Shown: positions 1-11,635, counted from the stretch's first letter. The stretch: 64,000 bases of DNA from Akebia trifoliata (GCA_017979445.1 CM030707.1:22698586-22762585), one strand, 5' to 3'. The notes: a model not told the origin generated them from the sequence alone. Translations and numbers: made by a program.

Positions 1-61
1 GGTGGCAACTCCAAATCGTAGTATATGTGGTCATCGTAATGATGAAAACCACGTAGCTAGA
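1..61. repeat. 3' end of a family A LTR (cut by window start)
   Basis: The first 61 bases align by eye with the last 61 or so bases of the LTR at 753-3029. Both share a TGGCRACTCC box followed by a GATGAAAACCACGTA-like stretch. The terminal CTACA of the other copy is CTAGA here. Whether this is the 5' LTR partner of 753-3029 cannot be decided, because the rest lies outside the window. Confidence 0.55.
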
Positions 62-162
62 AAAGGAATCACCAAAAGTCGTCAGAGAGGAGAAGAGAAA
101 TCGAAGAAAATGAATGGAAAATAAAAAATGGAAGGGCGTGCAGGTCTTAAGCGTTTAAACTT

Positions 163-343
163 CGTACTGGTCCGTGTTACCAGTACGGGTAAGACAAAGG
201 GTGTGCCATCCGTGTCACTGACACAGATGAAGAAAGTTCGGTTGGAATCGTGCCTCAAACACGGATCAAATAAACAAAATGTTATCCGTGTTTTAAACAC
301 GATTAAAATCGAACCAAAGGCCATCCGTGCCTCTAGCACGGAT
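163..343. repeat. Array of five short hairpins at about 39-bp spacing
   Basis: Five short inverted repeats follow one another with centres at 175, 218, 256, 294 and 333. Stems are 163-171/179-187, 212-217/219-224, 249-252/260-263, 287-293/295-301 and 323-330/336-343. Most carry an ATCCGTG-type left side and a CACGGAT-type right side, but the inner stem bases differ between units while still pairing. An ORF runs through 128-367, but I see no protein family in it. Function is unknown; it may be the internal region of a retroelement. Confidence 0.6.
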
Positions 344-361
344 CAGTCAATAATATATATA

Positions 362-752
362 CAATAAAATAATTAAATAATTAAATAATTAAAAAATTAA
401 AAAATTAAAAAAAAATCAAAAGGCAGAAAAATCAGAAAAAAAAAAAAAATCCTTGCGAGTTACAATCAATGCCGAATTGCTAAAACACGACTGAGAAATA
501 TCCCAATTTCAAAACTCATCCAATCTTCTTCAGATCTAAGGTCTCACACGAGCTCTGTGCCATCGAGATCAAGGAATCAATAAGGTAACTCTGTCAGACC
601 CCGTGCTTGAGTAACCATTTTTCTACAAAAGTCATCAATTCGACCGGTAATTCGAAGTCGTGTTTTTACAAAATTTCGTCGGGCCCATACAAATAGGGGT
701 TTAGTTTATTCTTTGCAGTTCCTTGCACACAATTCCTGCAAAGAAATGCAGC
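362..752. other. AT-rich spacer, no gene seen
   Basis: The stretch begins with a degenerate AATTAAATA-type tandem run (about 365-415) and continues as unique-looking non-coding DNA up to the LTR at 753. No ORF with recognisable content was found. It could be the internal region of the family A element. Confidence 0.4.
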
Positions 753-3029
753 TGTAGACACTCCAATTTGAACGGGCCCTCACTCGAAAGGGCCCAAAAA
801 TAATGTTTTTCCGATAAATTTGGCCAACGGGCCTCGATGGCCCGAATCATCGAAATATGACATTTTGCCAAAATAAAAATCTCTAACACCTCTCAATGGG
901 TTAGTAGGTCCACTAAAACGATTTGGCTATCTCCATTCTACCCCGCTCCACTCAAAACATCGATTTTCGACAAAATAGGCCAACGGGCCTTTAAGGTCCA
1001 AAACATTAAAATGTGGTAATTTCGGTTAAATCGATGCCACTAAGACCACCCAATGGTCTAAAGGATCCATCAAGGGGACCGAACTCATCCCACGTCGTCC
1101 CAACCTTCGTCGCTCCACATTTAAATCCACAAAAATCGATAAATTCTCCAATGGGCCCAGAAGGTCCAAATTGCCAAACACGTGGCATTTTTTATCAAAT
1201 CAATAACTTCAAGAAAAATACAAAAAAATTTGAAAAGAATTAAAAATGTGAGACTTGGGAGACCTACCCTTCATCTATCATCCACCACTCCGCCTCGAAA
1301 TCCGCAAATACCCTAAATCCACTTAAAGGCCACAAGGCCTCAACCCCTTCATAAACCCATTTTCCTACCTTACCCTTAACCCAAAATTAATCTCATACCT
1401 TCTAAGCCCTAAAAATAATCTCCCTTCTCAAAATCCAATCCAAAATAAGCCTCGCCCAATCCAAAACAACCCACAACCCTCCTAAACCTCAAGGCCCACA
1501 AAATCCCACCCATATCCAATGCACTATCCAACTTACTACCTTAACCCATTATCCATTATCCACATCAACCAATCACAATCTTCACATCAAAAGATGACAC
1601 ATGTCATCACCATCCTTCACCTCCCTCATCTAATTACCCACCCCCATCACCATTCTCTAAACAACTCATCTAACACATCACTTCCCTCCAAAATCACCTC
1701 AACCCATACCCTACCCTAACCTAACCTATCCCCATCCTCTAACATCATCAACCACCCACACCTCAACCCATACCCTAATCCATCACCATTATCTAACATC
1801 ATCAACCACCCACATCACAACCCATATTTACACCCATCATTTTCCTTAAAACACTCCCACAAAATCACCTCAACCCATACCTCCCTCATCATCAACCAAC
1901 TAACCCACACCCTTCTCTCTAATCAAACAACCACCATCAACCAATCAACTAATCTAATCACCTCATCCTCTCATCACAAATGCCACATGGCATCATCCTC
2001 TTTCTCCTCCCAAAAAACAACTTAACAACCTCTTACACAACCCATTCTCCTAAACCTACACACCTCACCTCATCGACCAACTTAACACTTCTTCTCTAAA
2101 TAACTCTCTTACATCCCACTCCTCCCAACAATCATCACTCATCCCATCCTACCAAACACTCTACCCAAATGGATTTGGGTAAGATCCAATCCATTTGGAT
2201 CTAAACCTCACCCATTTTTACTCATTACACATTTATCCTCCATTTCACTTTAAATTTCACACCTTTTACTTCAAATACCCATGTCATTCCCTATTCTCTC
2301 AACTCTTCACCCCATTATACCCTCAAAACTCCTCCAAACATCTATAAATACCTCCCCTCTCATCCCAAAAATGGTTACCAAGTCTCCCTAAAAAAAAAAC
2401 CCCACTCTCTCTACTCCTTCTTACTGATCTCTCATAACACATTCTAAAAAGAAAAGTTTCACTCTCAACTCACCAAGGACTCAAGAGAAGCTAAAGAAAG
2501 AAGAAGAAGAAGAAAAGAAGACCAAGAGTACAAGGTGGGTTATAAGTGCAACCCCCCTTCTCTCTTTCTATCCTCTCCTCCTCCCTCTTCTAAAGTCCCC
2601 TCCTTCCCTTTTTATTTTATTTTAAATGAATGGCCTTTAAGGCTTAGATCTATAAGGATTATCTCTATCAATGAGATGATCCTATGATCGAGTCAAAAAC
2701 AAATCCCATCTAGGGTACAAATGCATCCACGTGACACATTTTTTATTTATTTTAAATCAAAAGGACCAAGTTACGTAGAGGTTACCGCCACTTGGCGGGG
2801 AGAAAAGGGTGCCTAACCCTTTCCCTTCACTCCAACCGAGCCGCTTAGCCAAATTCCTAGGTTCAATTAGATTAGCCCCTTATCCATCTCGAGTCACTAA
2901 TGCCAAAAATGTTATTTTAAAAAAAAATGTACATCGAGTGACCATTCACACCCACTTACAACTTAAATGATGGCGACTCCAATTCATCGTAGATGTGGCC
3001 ATCCTAATGACGAAAATCACGTATCTACA
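753..3029 (+). repeat. Family A LTR (about 2.3 kb)
   Basis: The unit starts TGTAGACACTCC and ends GTATCTACA. A reverse-oriented relative at 17172-19603 has matching ends, which sets the boundaries. The middle (about 1250-2560) is almost free of G on this strand, a run of CA/CT-rich sequence. A TATA box (TATAAATA, 2343-2350) lies where an LTR promoter could be. The right side carries a GGCGACTCC box. No 5-bp target duplication is visible: GCAGC on the left, AGTTA on the right. The copy may therefore be one LTR of a larger element or be rearranged. Confidence 0.6.
2343..2350 (+). promoter_or_regulatory. Putative LTR TATA box
   Basis: TATAAATA is followed by a C/T-rich stretch inside the family A LTR. 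The position is compatible with an LTR promoter. Activity is not shown. Confidence 0.35.
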
Positions 3030-4026
3030 AGTTAGGTTTTAGATGTTAGGTAAGGGGTTAATGCTTCAAAATCAGGATTTTGGGAAGGTTAGGGAGGCCT
3101 TTTGACCTATATTTTCTAGGATTTTCTTTGACCTACAAAATTAGGTTGTGGAATCTCTTTATTTATAGAGTTTTTTTGGTAGAGTTAGTGTTTGATAAGG
3201 TTTCTTTTAGGGTTTTAATTAGGATTTTGACTTTAGTCTTATGAGATTGACTTAGTCTTTTTAGATTAGGGTTTTAATTAGGTTTTTGACTTAAGTCTTA
3301 TGAGATTGACTTGGTTCTTTTAAATTAGGGTTTTGACTTAAGTTTTATGAGATTGAAGTGGTTTCTTTAGATTAGGATTTTGACTTAAGTCTTATGAGAT
3401 TGATTTGATTTAAATTTTTAAATATTTTATTTATTAATTTCGAAATTAAAATTTTTAAAAATTGAAAAATTATCATTTTGCCCCCAAAGAGAATTTTCGC
3501 GTTTCAAGTCGATTTTCAATGTTCTGGGATGTTTTGGAATCGATTTTTCATAAAGAATTCAATGGGATTATTGTTTTGTGTTATTTATGAAATTTTTTGA
3601 CGTGAAATGATTGTCAACCCTTATGAGGGGCATTTCGTAATTTTTTAAATTTGGTGAAAATTGGCGAAATAATATATTTGATTTCATTTTGTTATTTTAT
3701 GTATTCGAATGGGTTTTCCTAAGCGTAAGGGGGCTCTAAGGATGTTTTGATGTTAAGGGTATTTTGGTAATTTGATCATTTTTTAGTGATTTTTATCGTA
3801 AAACTTCTTTTTGTCTGCAAGATGATGATCTCTATATTTTTGGGATTATATTTTCCTAGCTTAGCGTGGTTTCTACAGTTTTGTTAGTTTGAGATACCTC
3901 ATCCGAATTTCTGAAACATATCTAGTAACAAAATAGAGCATTGGAATAATCATCCATCATTGGGAATCGTTGCGATCAAGTTGAAGAGTTGATTAATCAG
4001 GTGAATGCAAAAATAGGGTGACTACA
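3030..4026. repeat. Truncated family B LTR
   Basis: This segment matches the right part of the complete LTR at 5878-7636, from the GATGTTAGGTAAG stretch to the terminal GACTACA. Its left part is missing. It abuts the end of the family A LTR exactly at 3029/3030, and the missing part is not found left of 753. This implies a deletion or rearrangement rather than a simple nested insertion. Confidence 0.65.
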
Positions 4027-5370
4027 CCCCTATTGCTGATAGAGATCCCAAAACCTAAACATGGTTTCTTCAATTCGATCTTACCAACGTGATTTTCGTG
4101 AGCAATCTTAGTTTGATTCCCACAAATGACGCCACTTGTAGAGGCGATTTTGTGATAAATCGACTTCAATTATGATTTCACCATTAAATCTACAAAATAA
4201 TATAAAGAACATGGAAAGATAGAAAAGACAAATATTTTTTAAGAGGTTCATCAAAGGTGCCTACTTTTACAGGCTCGGAGAATCGTTTCACTATCAATTT
4301 CCCTGTTACATGGCCTCAATGCCTTTAAATAGAAAAATCCTAAAAAGAGTCATAACCCTAATTAAGTTACAATCGACCATATTACCCATTATCTAAATTA
4401 ATAATTACATAAAATGAAAATAACTCTCTTAAATTGAAATTCTTTCTTAATAAGATAGAGTCATCTTCAAATGATGCCACGTGCCCACCTCGGGGTGCGT
4501 GTTGATAGTAAAGATGGACGATCCGGATGGGAGACGATTTTATCCCTCCAGATAGCCCCAATCCAATTTATTGAGGGATCCCCAATTCCCACCAAATTGA
4601 GGTGAACAATTGTATTGCTCGGGGGGCTTGGGTAATACCCATAATTAATGGTCCTACGTGGCCCAATTATTACGTGAGTTAACTCAACATAAAGATAAGG
4701 TGGGAGCTGATGGTTGGGGCTTCGTTCATGCACATAAAATGGATCCCATGTGTCCAATTTGTTTTGCTTGGTTGTCTTGACAAAAGGAAGATTTCAGAGC
4801 TAATTGTATGCATAACTCGATTGAGTTTACAAACTCTGCTGAGTTAAGTATCTCAATTTATAATCCATTGTTATATATTTGAGGGCTTTGTTCGAACTCA
4901 TCATAAGGGTCCCATGTGACCCAATTTGTTATTTGAAGTGGCTCGATTTAAAAGTAATATGGGGGCTAATCTCGTACCTAGCTTGATTAAATTTAGGGAC
5001 TCTGTTGAGGTGAGAGGTCTAGCTTATAATTCTAACCTACTGAGATAAAAGGTATACACGGGGCTTGGTGGGGGCTCGGTGCAAGCCCAATCAATAAAAT
5101 AAAATGGTTAATTCATATTTGGGGGCCCGGTCCAAGTATAATTAAGGACTTGTACTCAGTATTAGATAAAAGATATATTTTTAAGAATCGTAATATAAAT
5201 TATTTTCCTTGAAGTTTTCAATAAGGTAGGAAACATGTACTTGATTTCCTTCCAATTTTATAAGAAAAAAAATATTATTTTATGAATCTGTATTGTTAAA
5301 ATGATTATATTCTATGAATTTTGTGATATTTGTTTGTTCAAAATTTTCAAGTCGATTCAGTAAATTTTTA

Positions 5371-5740
5371 TAAGGCAAGAAGATCGGTTCTTTTTGGACC
5401 CAAGCACCACTCTATGAGGTAAGTGATGGTCAGCTCCTCTTTAACTCAAGCATCACTCTATGAGGTGACTAGTGCGAAAATCTAATGAGGTAAGTGATGC
5501 AAAAACCTAATAAAGTAAGAACCTCGATTCCTCTTGAACCCAAACATCACTCTATGAGGTGAGTGATGCGAAAATCAAATAAGACAAGAAGGTCAGTTCC
5601 TCTTGGAACTGAGCATCACTCTATAAGGTGAGCAATGCAAAATCCAATAAGGCAAAAATGTTGGTTCTTCTTGAAACCGAACATCACTCTATGAGGTGAG
5701 TGATGCAAAACTCAAACAAGACAAAAAGATCGATTCTATG
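5371..5740. repeat. Minisatellite, about 5 degenerate units
   Basis: The phrase CATCACTCTATGAGGTGA, or a close variant, recurs at 5405, 5451, 5545, 5614 and 5692. Each is followed by AGTGATGC- and AAGACAAGAAG-like stretches. The spacing is irregular (46-94 bp), so units have internal deletions. It lies inside the foldback element. Confidence 0.75.
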
Positions 5741-5802
5741 TGTACAGAGCTTCAAGCAAATTTTTACAAGACAAAGGTGACTATGGTTTTTTACTATTTT
5801 TC

Positions 5803-7905
5803 CAAGTCTTAGATCATTTTGGGATCCAAGCCTGATTTGGGACTTCGGTCAATTCTTCTATTATTTATCCAAGTCTTTGAAAGCGCCCTTGATCCGCGGG
5901 GTGCGCGGATCCGCTTTTGACCTTTGAGGTTTGGGAGTCGCCACCTAGTTATTACGGTCTAGGAATCGAATACTGACTTTAAACACAAAGACAACTAATC
6001 TTCGAAAGAAAATACGGGTCCGGGAATCACGTTACGGGGTTGGAAGGTGTTAGGCACCAACCCCGCCCGGCAAGTGTCGGTCTCTACTTCTTCCCAAAAA
6101 TCAGTTACATGGCAAAATAGACCAAAAATAACAAATAATTATAATAAAAAAAAATATAAAAGAAAGTTACCTTGTCGATGACAACAATTCCCTCAGCACC
6201 AACGGAGAGTATCTACGTATGTATTTCCTTGCTATTCACCCATCATCGGATTTGATTTCTGATCTCTAAGTGAGGTATCTTCTTCTTAGATTTGTGAGTT
6301 TTCTGATTTTTCTTATGGATTTGAAGGTGTTTTGAAAGGGTTTTTGGGTGTTTTTTGAGCTAAAGTTGATGTATGGATGTTAGGTAAGAAGTTAGGACTT
6401 CAAAATTAGGGTATTGGGAAGGTTGGGGAGACTTCTTGACCTACTTTTCCTAGGATTTATGATTTGATACGAAAATAAGGTGTGAGGACCCCTATTTATA
6501 GATTTTTTAAGGGTTGATTTAGATAGAATTAGTGTTTGATTATAATTCTTTTAGTTAGAGTTGTATTTTAGTTAGAATTGTTTTAGGTAGAGTTGTATTT
6601 TAATTAGAATTGTTTTAGCTAGAGTTATATTTTAGTTAGAACTCTATTAAATACAGTTATTATTTAATTGGAACTCTATTAGGATTTTGACTTTTGATCT
6701 TATTTGATTGACTTTAAGATTTTGACTTTAGTCTTAATTGATTGACTTTAATATCTTGACTGTAGTCTTGCTTAATTGACTTTAATTTTGACTTTAGTCA
6801 TATTTGATTGACTTTAATACCTTGACTTTAGTCTTACTTGATTGACTTTAATTTTTTGGAGAACCCCCCTCTATTATATCTTTAATTCTTTGGACCCCCA
6901 AATGGAGGGGCCCTTAAAGAAATATCTTGCGAACCCTCAACAATTTTGCCTGAGAGCCTGATTGATCGATTTTTTTTAGTTCAAAATTTTAAATTAATTT
7001 CATTAATGTTTCACTTTAATTATTTAATGTGTTATTTATTAATTTTGAAAATTTTAATTATGAAAATTATGAAATTACCGTTTTACCCCCGGAGAGGACT
7101 TTCGCGTTTTAAGTCAGTTTTTGATGTTCTAAGATGTTTTAGAATCGATTTTTCGTAAGGAATTCAATGGAAATATTGGTTTGTACCATTTATGAAGTTT
7201 TTTGTGTGAAATGATCGTGAACTTTATGAAGGGCATTTTCGTAATTTTGTCGAATTCTGTGAAAATTGGCTAAATGATTTATTTGGTTTCGATTTGTTAT
7301 TTTATGTGTTTGAATGGGTTTTCCTAAGCGCAACGTAGGCTCTAGGGATCTTTTGATGTTAGGGGTATTTTGGTAATTTGGTCATTTTTTAGTGATTTTT
7401 ATCGTGAAACTTCTTTTTATCTGTAAAATGATGATTTCTATGTTAATTTCTAGAGTTGTATTTTCCTAGCGTAGCGTGATTTCTAAGGCTTTGTCGGTTC
7501 GAGATACCTCATCCGAATTTCTAAAACATATCTGGTAACAAAATAAAGCATTGGAATAAACATCCATCATTGGGAACCGTTGCGATCAGGTTGACGAGTT
7601 GATTAATCAGGCGGACGCAAAAATGAGGTGTCTACAGTCTTGATCATTTTGGGATTCGAGCCTGATCTAGGATTTTAATCGATTATTCTATTATTTATCT
7701 AAGTCTTGGATCGTTTTGGGATTCAAGCCCGATCTGGGACTTTGATCAAATATTCTATTATTTATTAAAGTCTTGGATCGTTTTGGGATTCAAACTCAAT
7801 CTGGGACTTCGGTCGGTTATTTTATTGTTTATCTAAGTCTTTGATCCTTTTGGGATCTAAGCCCGATCTGGGATTTCGGTCAATTCTTTTATCATTGTCA
7901 AAGTT
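5803..7905. repeat. 67-bp minisatellite split by a solo LTR
   Basis: Units beginning AAGTCTTGGATCGTTTTGGG start at 5803, 5871, then (after the LTR at 5878-7636) 7635, 7701, 7768 and 7834. The period is 66-68 bp. Removing the LTR and one copy of its GTCTT duplication restores a continuous array. Confidence 0.8.
5878..7636. mobile_element. Solo LTR, family B (1.76 kb)
   Basis: It starts TGAAAGCGCCC, ends GGTGTCTACA, and is flanked by the 5-bp direct repeat GTCTT (5873-5877 and 7637-7641). It sits in the middle of a 67-bp minisatellite unit, which confirms both boundaries. A hairpin (GATCCGCG/CGCGGATC, about 5891-5911) lies near the left end. The boxes GGAGTCGCCACC and GTGTTAGGCACC are shared with the family A LTR read in reverse, suggesting distant relationship of the two. 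There is no internal region, so it is a recombination product. Confidence 0.85.
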
Positions 7906-8548
7906 TTAGCTCTTAAAGAAACCAAGCCTAACTTGCAATCAATTCTATTATTGAAACATCTACTTATTATGGGAGCTCGATCAAGTTGAATATCAAATTT
8001 TCAAAAAAAATAAATAAAGAAGAAAATAAGCTCGAAAGATCAAGAATCATACCAGTTCAAAAATCAAAGATGATGCTCACTCAACTTAGAAGTATTTCTC
8101 GAAAATGGATCTTAATACATTGATCTCCACCTTCAAGAGAAGACTATGTGGAGGGATAAAATAGTTTTTCATTCGGATCATCCATCTGTGCACTATTAAC
8201 ATGCACCCGAGGTAGGCACGTGACATCATTTGAAAATGACTCTATCTTATTAAGGAAGAATCCTAATTTAAGAGAGTTCTTTCCCTTTTTATATACTTAT
8301 TAATTTAGGTAAGAGGTAATATGGTCGATTATAACTTAATTAGGGTTATGACTCTTTTTACGGTTTTCTATTTAAAGGCATTGAGGCCATGTAATCGGGA
8401 GATTAATAATGAAACGGCTCCCTGAGCCCGTGGATGTAGTATCTTTGTCGAATCACATAAAAAATATTTGTCTTCTTTATCTTTCCATGTTCTTTTTAAT
8501 ATTTTGTAGATTTAATGGTGAAATCGTGATCAAGGTCGATTTATGACA

Positions 8549-9137
8549 AACTTGGCATCTTTATAAATTAGCAAATTTAAAACTAAAATTCAATGGACAA
8601 AGTTGACCTTTTTTTTTTGGATAACTTGGAATTTTTCACTATGTTTCATCAAATCATTATTTTTATGCCCAAAGTGGTCAATTTAGCATGCACCACAAGG
8701 TATGTTAAGTAGCAAAATTAACCACCCCAATTTGAATTGTATAGCATGCCCTCTTCAAGGTTTGTTGGGACAAACTTAGTAAAGTAAGGAAGGCCAAAAA
8801 CTTAATAAAATAAGGCTTAGTTAGAGTTGTTAGAAGTCCAAAGGGGCTATTTGTAATTAAAATGCAATAGTTAGAGGCTGCCGGATGAGTCTCTCTAAAC
8901 ATAAAGAAAAACGAGAAAGAGTTTTATGCCTCTTTCAAAATCTGCTCAAGTTTGGACTCTTAAAATGAAAACAAAATTTTAGTAAATATTCTAGACTTCC
9001 CAAATCGTTGGACACCTCAAAAAAAGAAAGATGGAAACCCACCTCCCCAACCTATCAACGTTGAAAATTCTTAAGATTTAGGAAAATTAAAGTCTCCAAT
9101 CTTCATTCCTCGCGATCATAATCCAGCAAAAGAAAAA
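8549..9137. other. Intergenic, nothing recognised
   Basis: Unique-looking AT-rich DNA. Short open frames here have no recognisable motif. Confidence 0.5.
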
Positions 9138-9519
9138 GGGAGGCGTTCAGAGGCCCTCAAGAAAGCCAAACATTGTTCCAAACATTTTTCAAAATAGGGG
9201 TCACAAGTTTCAGAATGGGCTGATTTTTTGTGAGGATGATCTCTATAGTGAAGAGATCATCCTCACCAAAAATCAGCTCATTCCGAAACTTCTACCCCTA
9301 GTTTACAAGTTAAAGAATCGTAGACCGTTCGATTTTTGTAAATCACTTTTGATAGGGTTAGAAGTTTCAGAATGGGCTAATTTTTTGTGAGGATGATCTT
9401 CTCATCATAGAGATCATCCTCACCAAAAATCATCATTTTTTTTCAAAACTCCTAACCCATACATTGAAAAAATGTTTGGCACAATGTTTGGTTCCCTTTA
9501 GGGCCTCCGAACGCCACCC
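9138..9519. mobile_element. MITE with nested hairpins, copy 1
   Basis: The terminal inverted repeats are GGGAGGCGTTCAGAGGCC on the left and the complement of GGCCTCCGAACGCCACCC on the right. Flanks are AAAGAAAAA and AAATAAAAA, a 9-bp target duplication with one mismatch, as in Mutator-like elements. Inside are two separate hairpins (about 9217-9290 and 9368-9448). Each is built from a CTGATTTTTTGTGAGGATGA arm and its complement around a short loop. No coding capacity. Confidence 0.75.
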
Positions 9520-10575
9520 AAATAAAAATATACAAATAAAATAAGTTTCAATATCCTCCTATGATTTGCCAAACAAATAAAATTTCTTAAAATAACCTCT
9601 CACATTAGATCCTATCCAAAACCAAACAAGTTCTCTATAATTGTCTAAAAAGTCAACACTGAAATAGTTCGAGTCTCTCGTCTTCACGATTCCTAATAGA
9701 ATGTTGAAAAGAAGAGGACCGTGTGATCATTATCTAAAGGTTGAGATTAGGAGTAGATTCCAAATGATGATTTCAAATCAAGAGGAAGAAATTAACATGT
9801 TGGAAAATTTAAGTTTGCATGAAATCTAATCCGGAGGAGTCGCACATAAAATCATGATTTGGATATCAGAGATAGTTATAAAAGAGGAACTTCATTCAAT
9901 CCAAATTATCGAGTTTTAGCATTCTACCTTCGTCTCATCTCTATCCCACACTATCACTAACTCTCTCTGAATTCATCCTCTATCATAGTCACTCACACTA
10001 TCCAGCAACACCACCATTTAAAATAAAGAAAATAAGTAAATGGATGACAATAAGTAAAAGTAGGGGTGCCAATAGAACCTCTCTTATTTTATATCCTAGA
10101 TTTCTATTTGTTTGGGTTTTAGATTTTATATGAACCTAATGAAAATAATTATGAACAACTATTGAAATTGTTTGAATGAGTGTTATAATGTTTTGTAATG
10201 CTTAGATAATAATTTGAGCCAAATTTTTTTGTAATGTTTGAATGGTGTATTATAATCTATAATTAGGGTGTGATAAATAATTTAAGAAATTGTGAGTGTA
10301 CCTAATAAAATATGTGGTGCCAATAGCAGCTCTCCTTTTAAATTTGTAGAACTCGTAGAGATGTAAAAGAGCCTGAGATAGTTGAAGCTCAGCATGAATG
10401 GTTCAATCATTTGAGGTCCAAGAATGCTGCAAACTCATTGCAGCGTATACCATAAGAGAATGCTACGGACACCGATACAAGCAGAAGTCCCATCATGAGT
10501 GGGATTTCACGGCTGTACCCATATTGACAGTGTTTCTTATGAAAAGTTTGATGAAGACACCCGAAAGTGCAGAAC
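9520..10575. other. Intergenic, nothing recognised
   Basis: No gene or clear repeat. An ORF at 10398-10601 has no motif and runs into the MITE that follows. Confidence 0.5.
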
Positions 10576-10920
10576 TAGGACATAAAATGGGTTGGGTTTG
10601 ACCCGAAATTTTCAACGAACCTAAAATTGTATTTAGTGGGTTTAGATTCTTGGAGTAGATCCAAATAAAAAAGGGATTTGAACTGAACTGGATCCGTATC
10701 TGATCTTAATCGGACCGTATTTTAAAATAGGTTTAAAAAATTCCAACAGTCCAGAATTATTCAACCTGACCTGACCCAACCCGAATTGGATACAGATATG
10801 ATATTAGCTAATAGGAGTAGAGTTAGATCCAAATAAAAAAAAAAAAACAATTCTAGATCTAAATATGGATATACTTAGATCGAATCCGATCCAATCCAGG
10901 TTTGACCATTTTCTACCCTA
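10576..10920. mobile_element. Probable hAT-like MITE (TAGG...CCTA)
   Basis: The left end TAGGACATAAAATGGG and right end CCATTTTCTACCCTA are imperfect inverted repeats. The interior is rich in GATCC-type words. The same design appears at 15910-16273 and 54094-54594. I found no clean 8-bp duplication, so the assignment rests on the ends alone. Confidence 0.5.
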
Positions 10921-11385
10921 AGTGGAGCAAATCTGAAAACACCATTTATCAAAACTGTTAGGGGGGTGTCAAAACTCTAGTTTGGTATATATATATATAT
11001 ATGCATTTGGCTCTTAGATCTCCATAGAAGTATGAACAAAAAGGGTTCAAAAATTAAAGTTGCCTAAATCCACTTTTGGCTTCTGATTTTTGGGTGAATA
11101 CATAGGAAAAGAAAGTTTTTTGTTTCCACAATTGAAAATACTCTTAATTTAATGTTAATCATTAAAATTCTTTTTAAAGTATTTATAAGATTTACTCCAA
11201 TTTAAGGGATATTTGAGTCAATCAAACACAATCTAATAAGGTATTTTTCACCAAACTATTCGAATTTTAGATGTGTTTCTAGATCTCAAAAGAAACTTTT
11301 ATTTATATATATAGCTTAGGTAGGTCACATGTTGATGTGTTGGGATCATTTTTTCATGATCATTGAATGAAAGTTTTTACTACCC

Positions 11386-11635
11386 ATTGGGCATTAGTTG
11401 AGATGGTAAGAAAGGACTGGGTATGCTCCCTAGGTCTTAACTTTGAGTCTTTATATGTCCTTCCACAGTAATGCGACTACTTAAATGGTATCACGTGACA
11501 GGGTGTTGGATAGGATGTGACAATCAGAAATTAGTTCTAATGGATAAGATTGTCCAATGGATTAGGCAAAACCCAATGGGCCATGGTCAGCCCACTAAAC
11601 TTAAAAATACCCTGTTCCAAAAAAAAAAAAAAAAT
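11386..11635 (+). mobile_element. Probable tRNA-derived SINE
   Basis: TTAGTTGAGATGGTAAG resembles a pol III A box and CTTTGAGTCTTT a decayed B box about 45 bp downstream. The unit ends in a run of A (about 11619-11634). That gives the order head, tRNA-like boxes, body, poly-A expected of a SINE. Target duplications were not clear. Confidence 0.45.

Larger units (their letters stand above)
4151..8548. mobile_element. Foldback-type element with about 400-bp inverted arms
   Basis: 4151-4555 and about 8148-8548 are inverted copies of each other, for example CACCATTAAATCTACAAAAT on the left and its complement near 8500. Between the arms lie about 800 bp of sequence, a minisatellite with units of 70-95 bp, and a 67-bp minisatellite split by a solo LTR. 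No transposase is visible, so it is non-autonomous. Outer ends are uncertain by about 20 bp, and a clear target duplication was not found. Long arms with internal tandem repeats recall Mutator-like foldback elements; this is inference. Confidence 0.65.

Noticed and set aside
5371..5740. CRISPR-like array
   Set aside because: Units are degenerate, unevenly spaced and in plant DNA; it is a minisatellite inside a transposable element.
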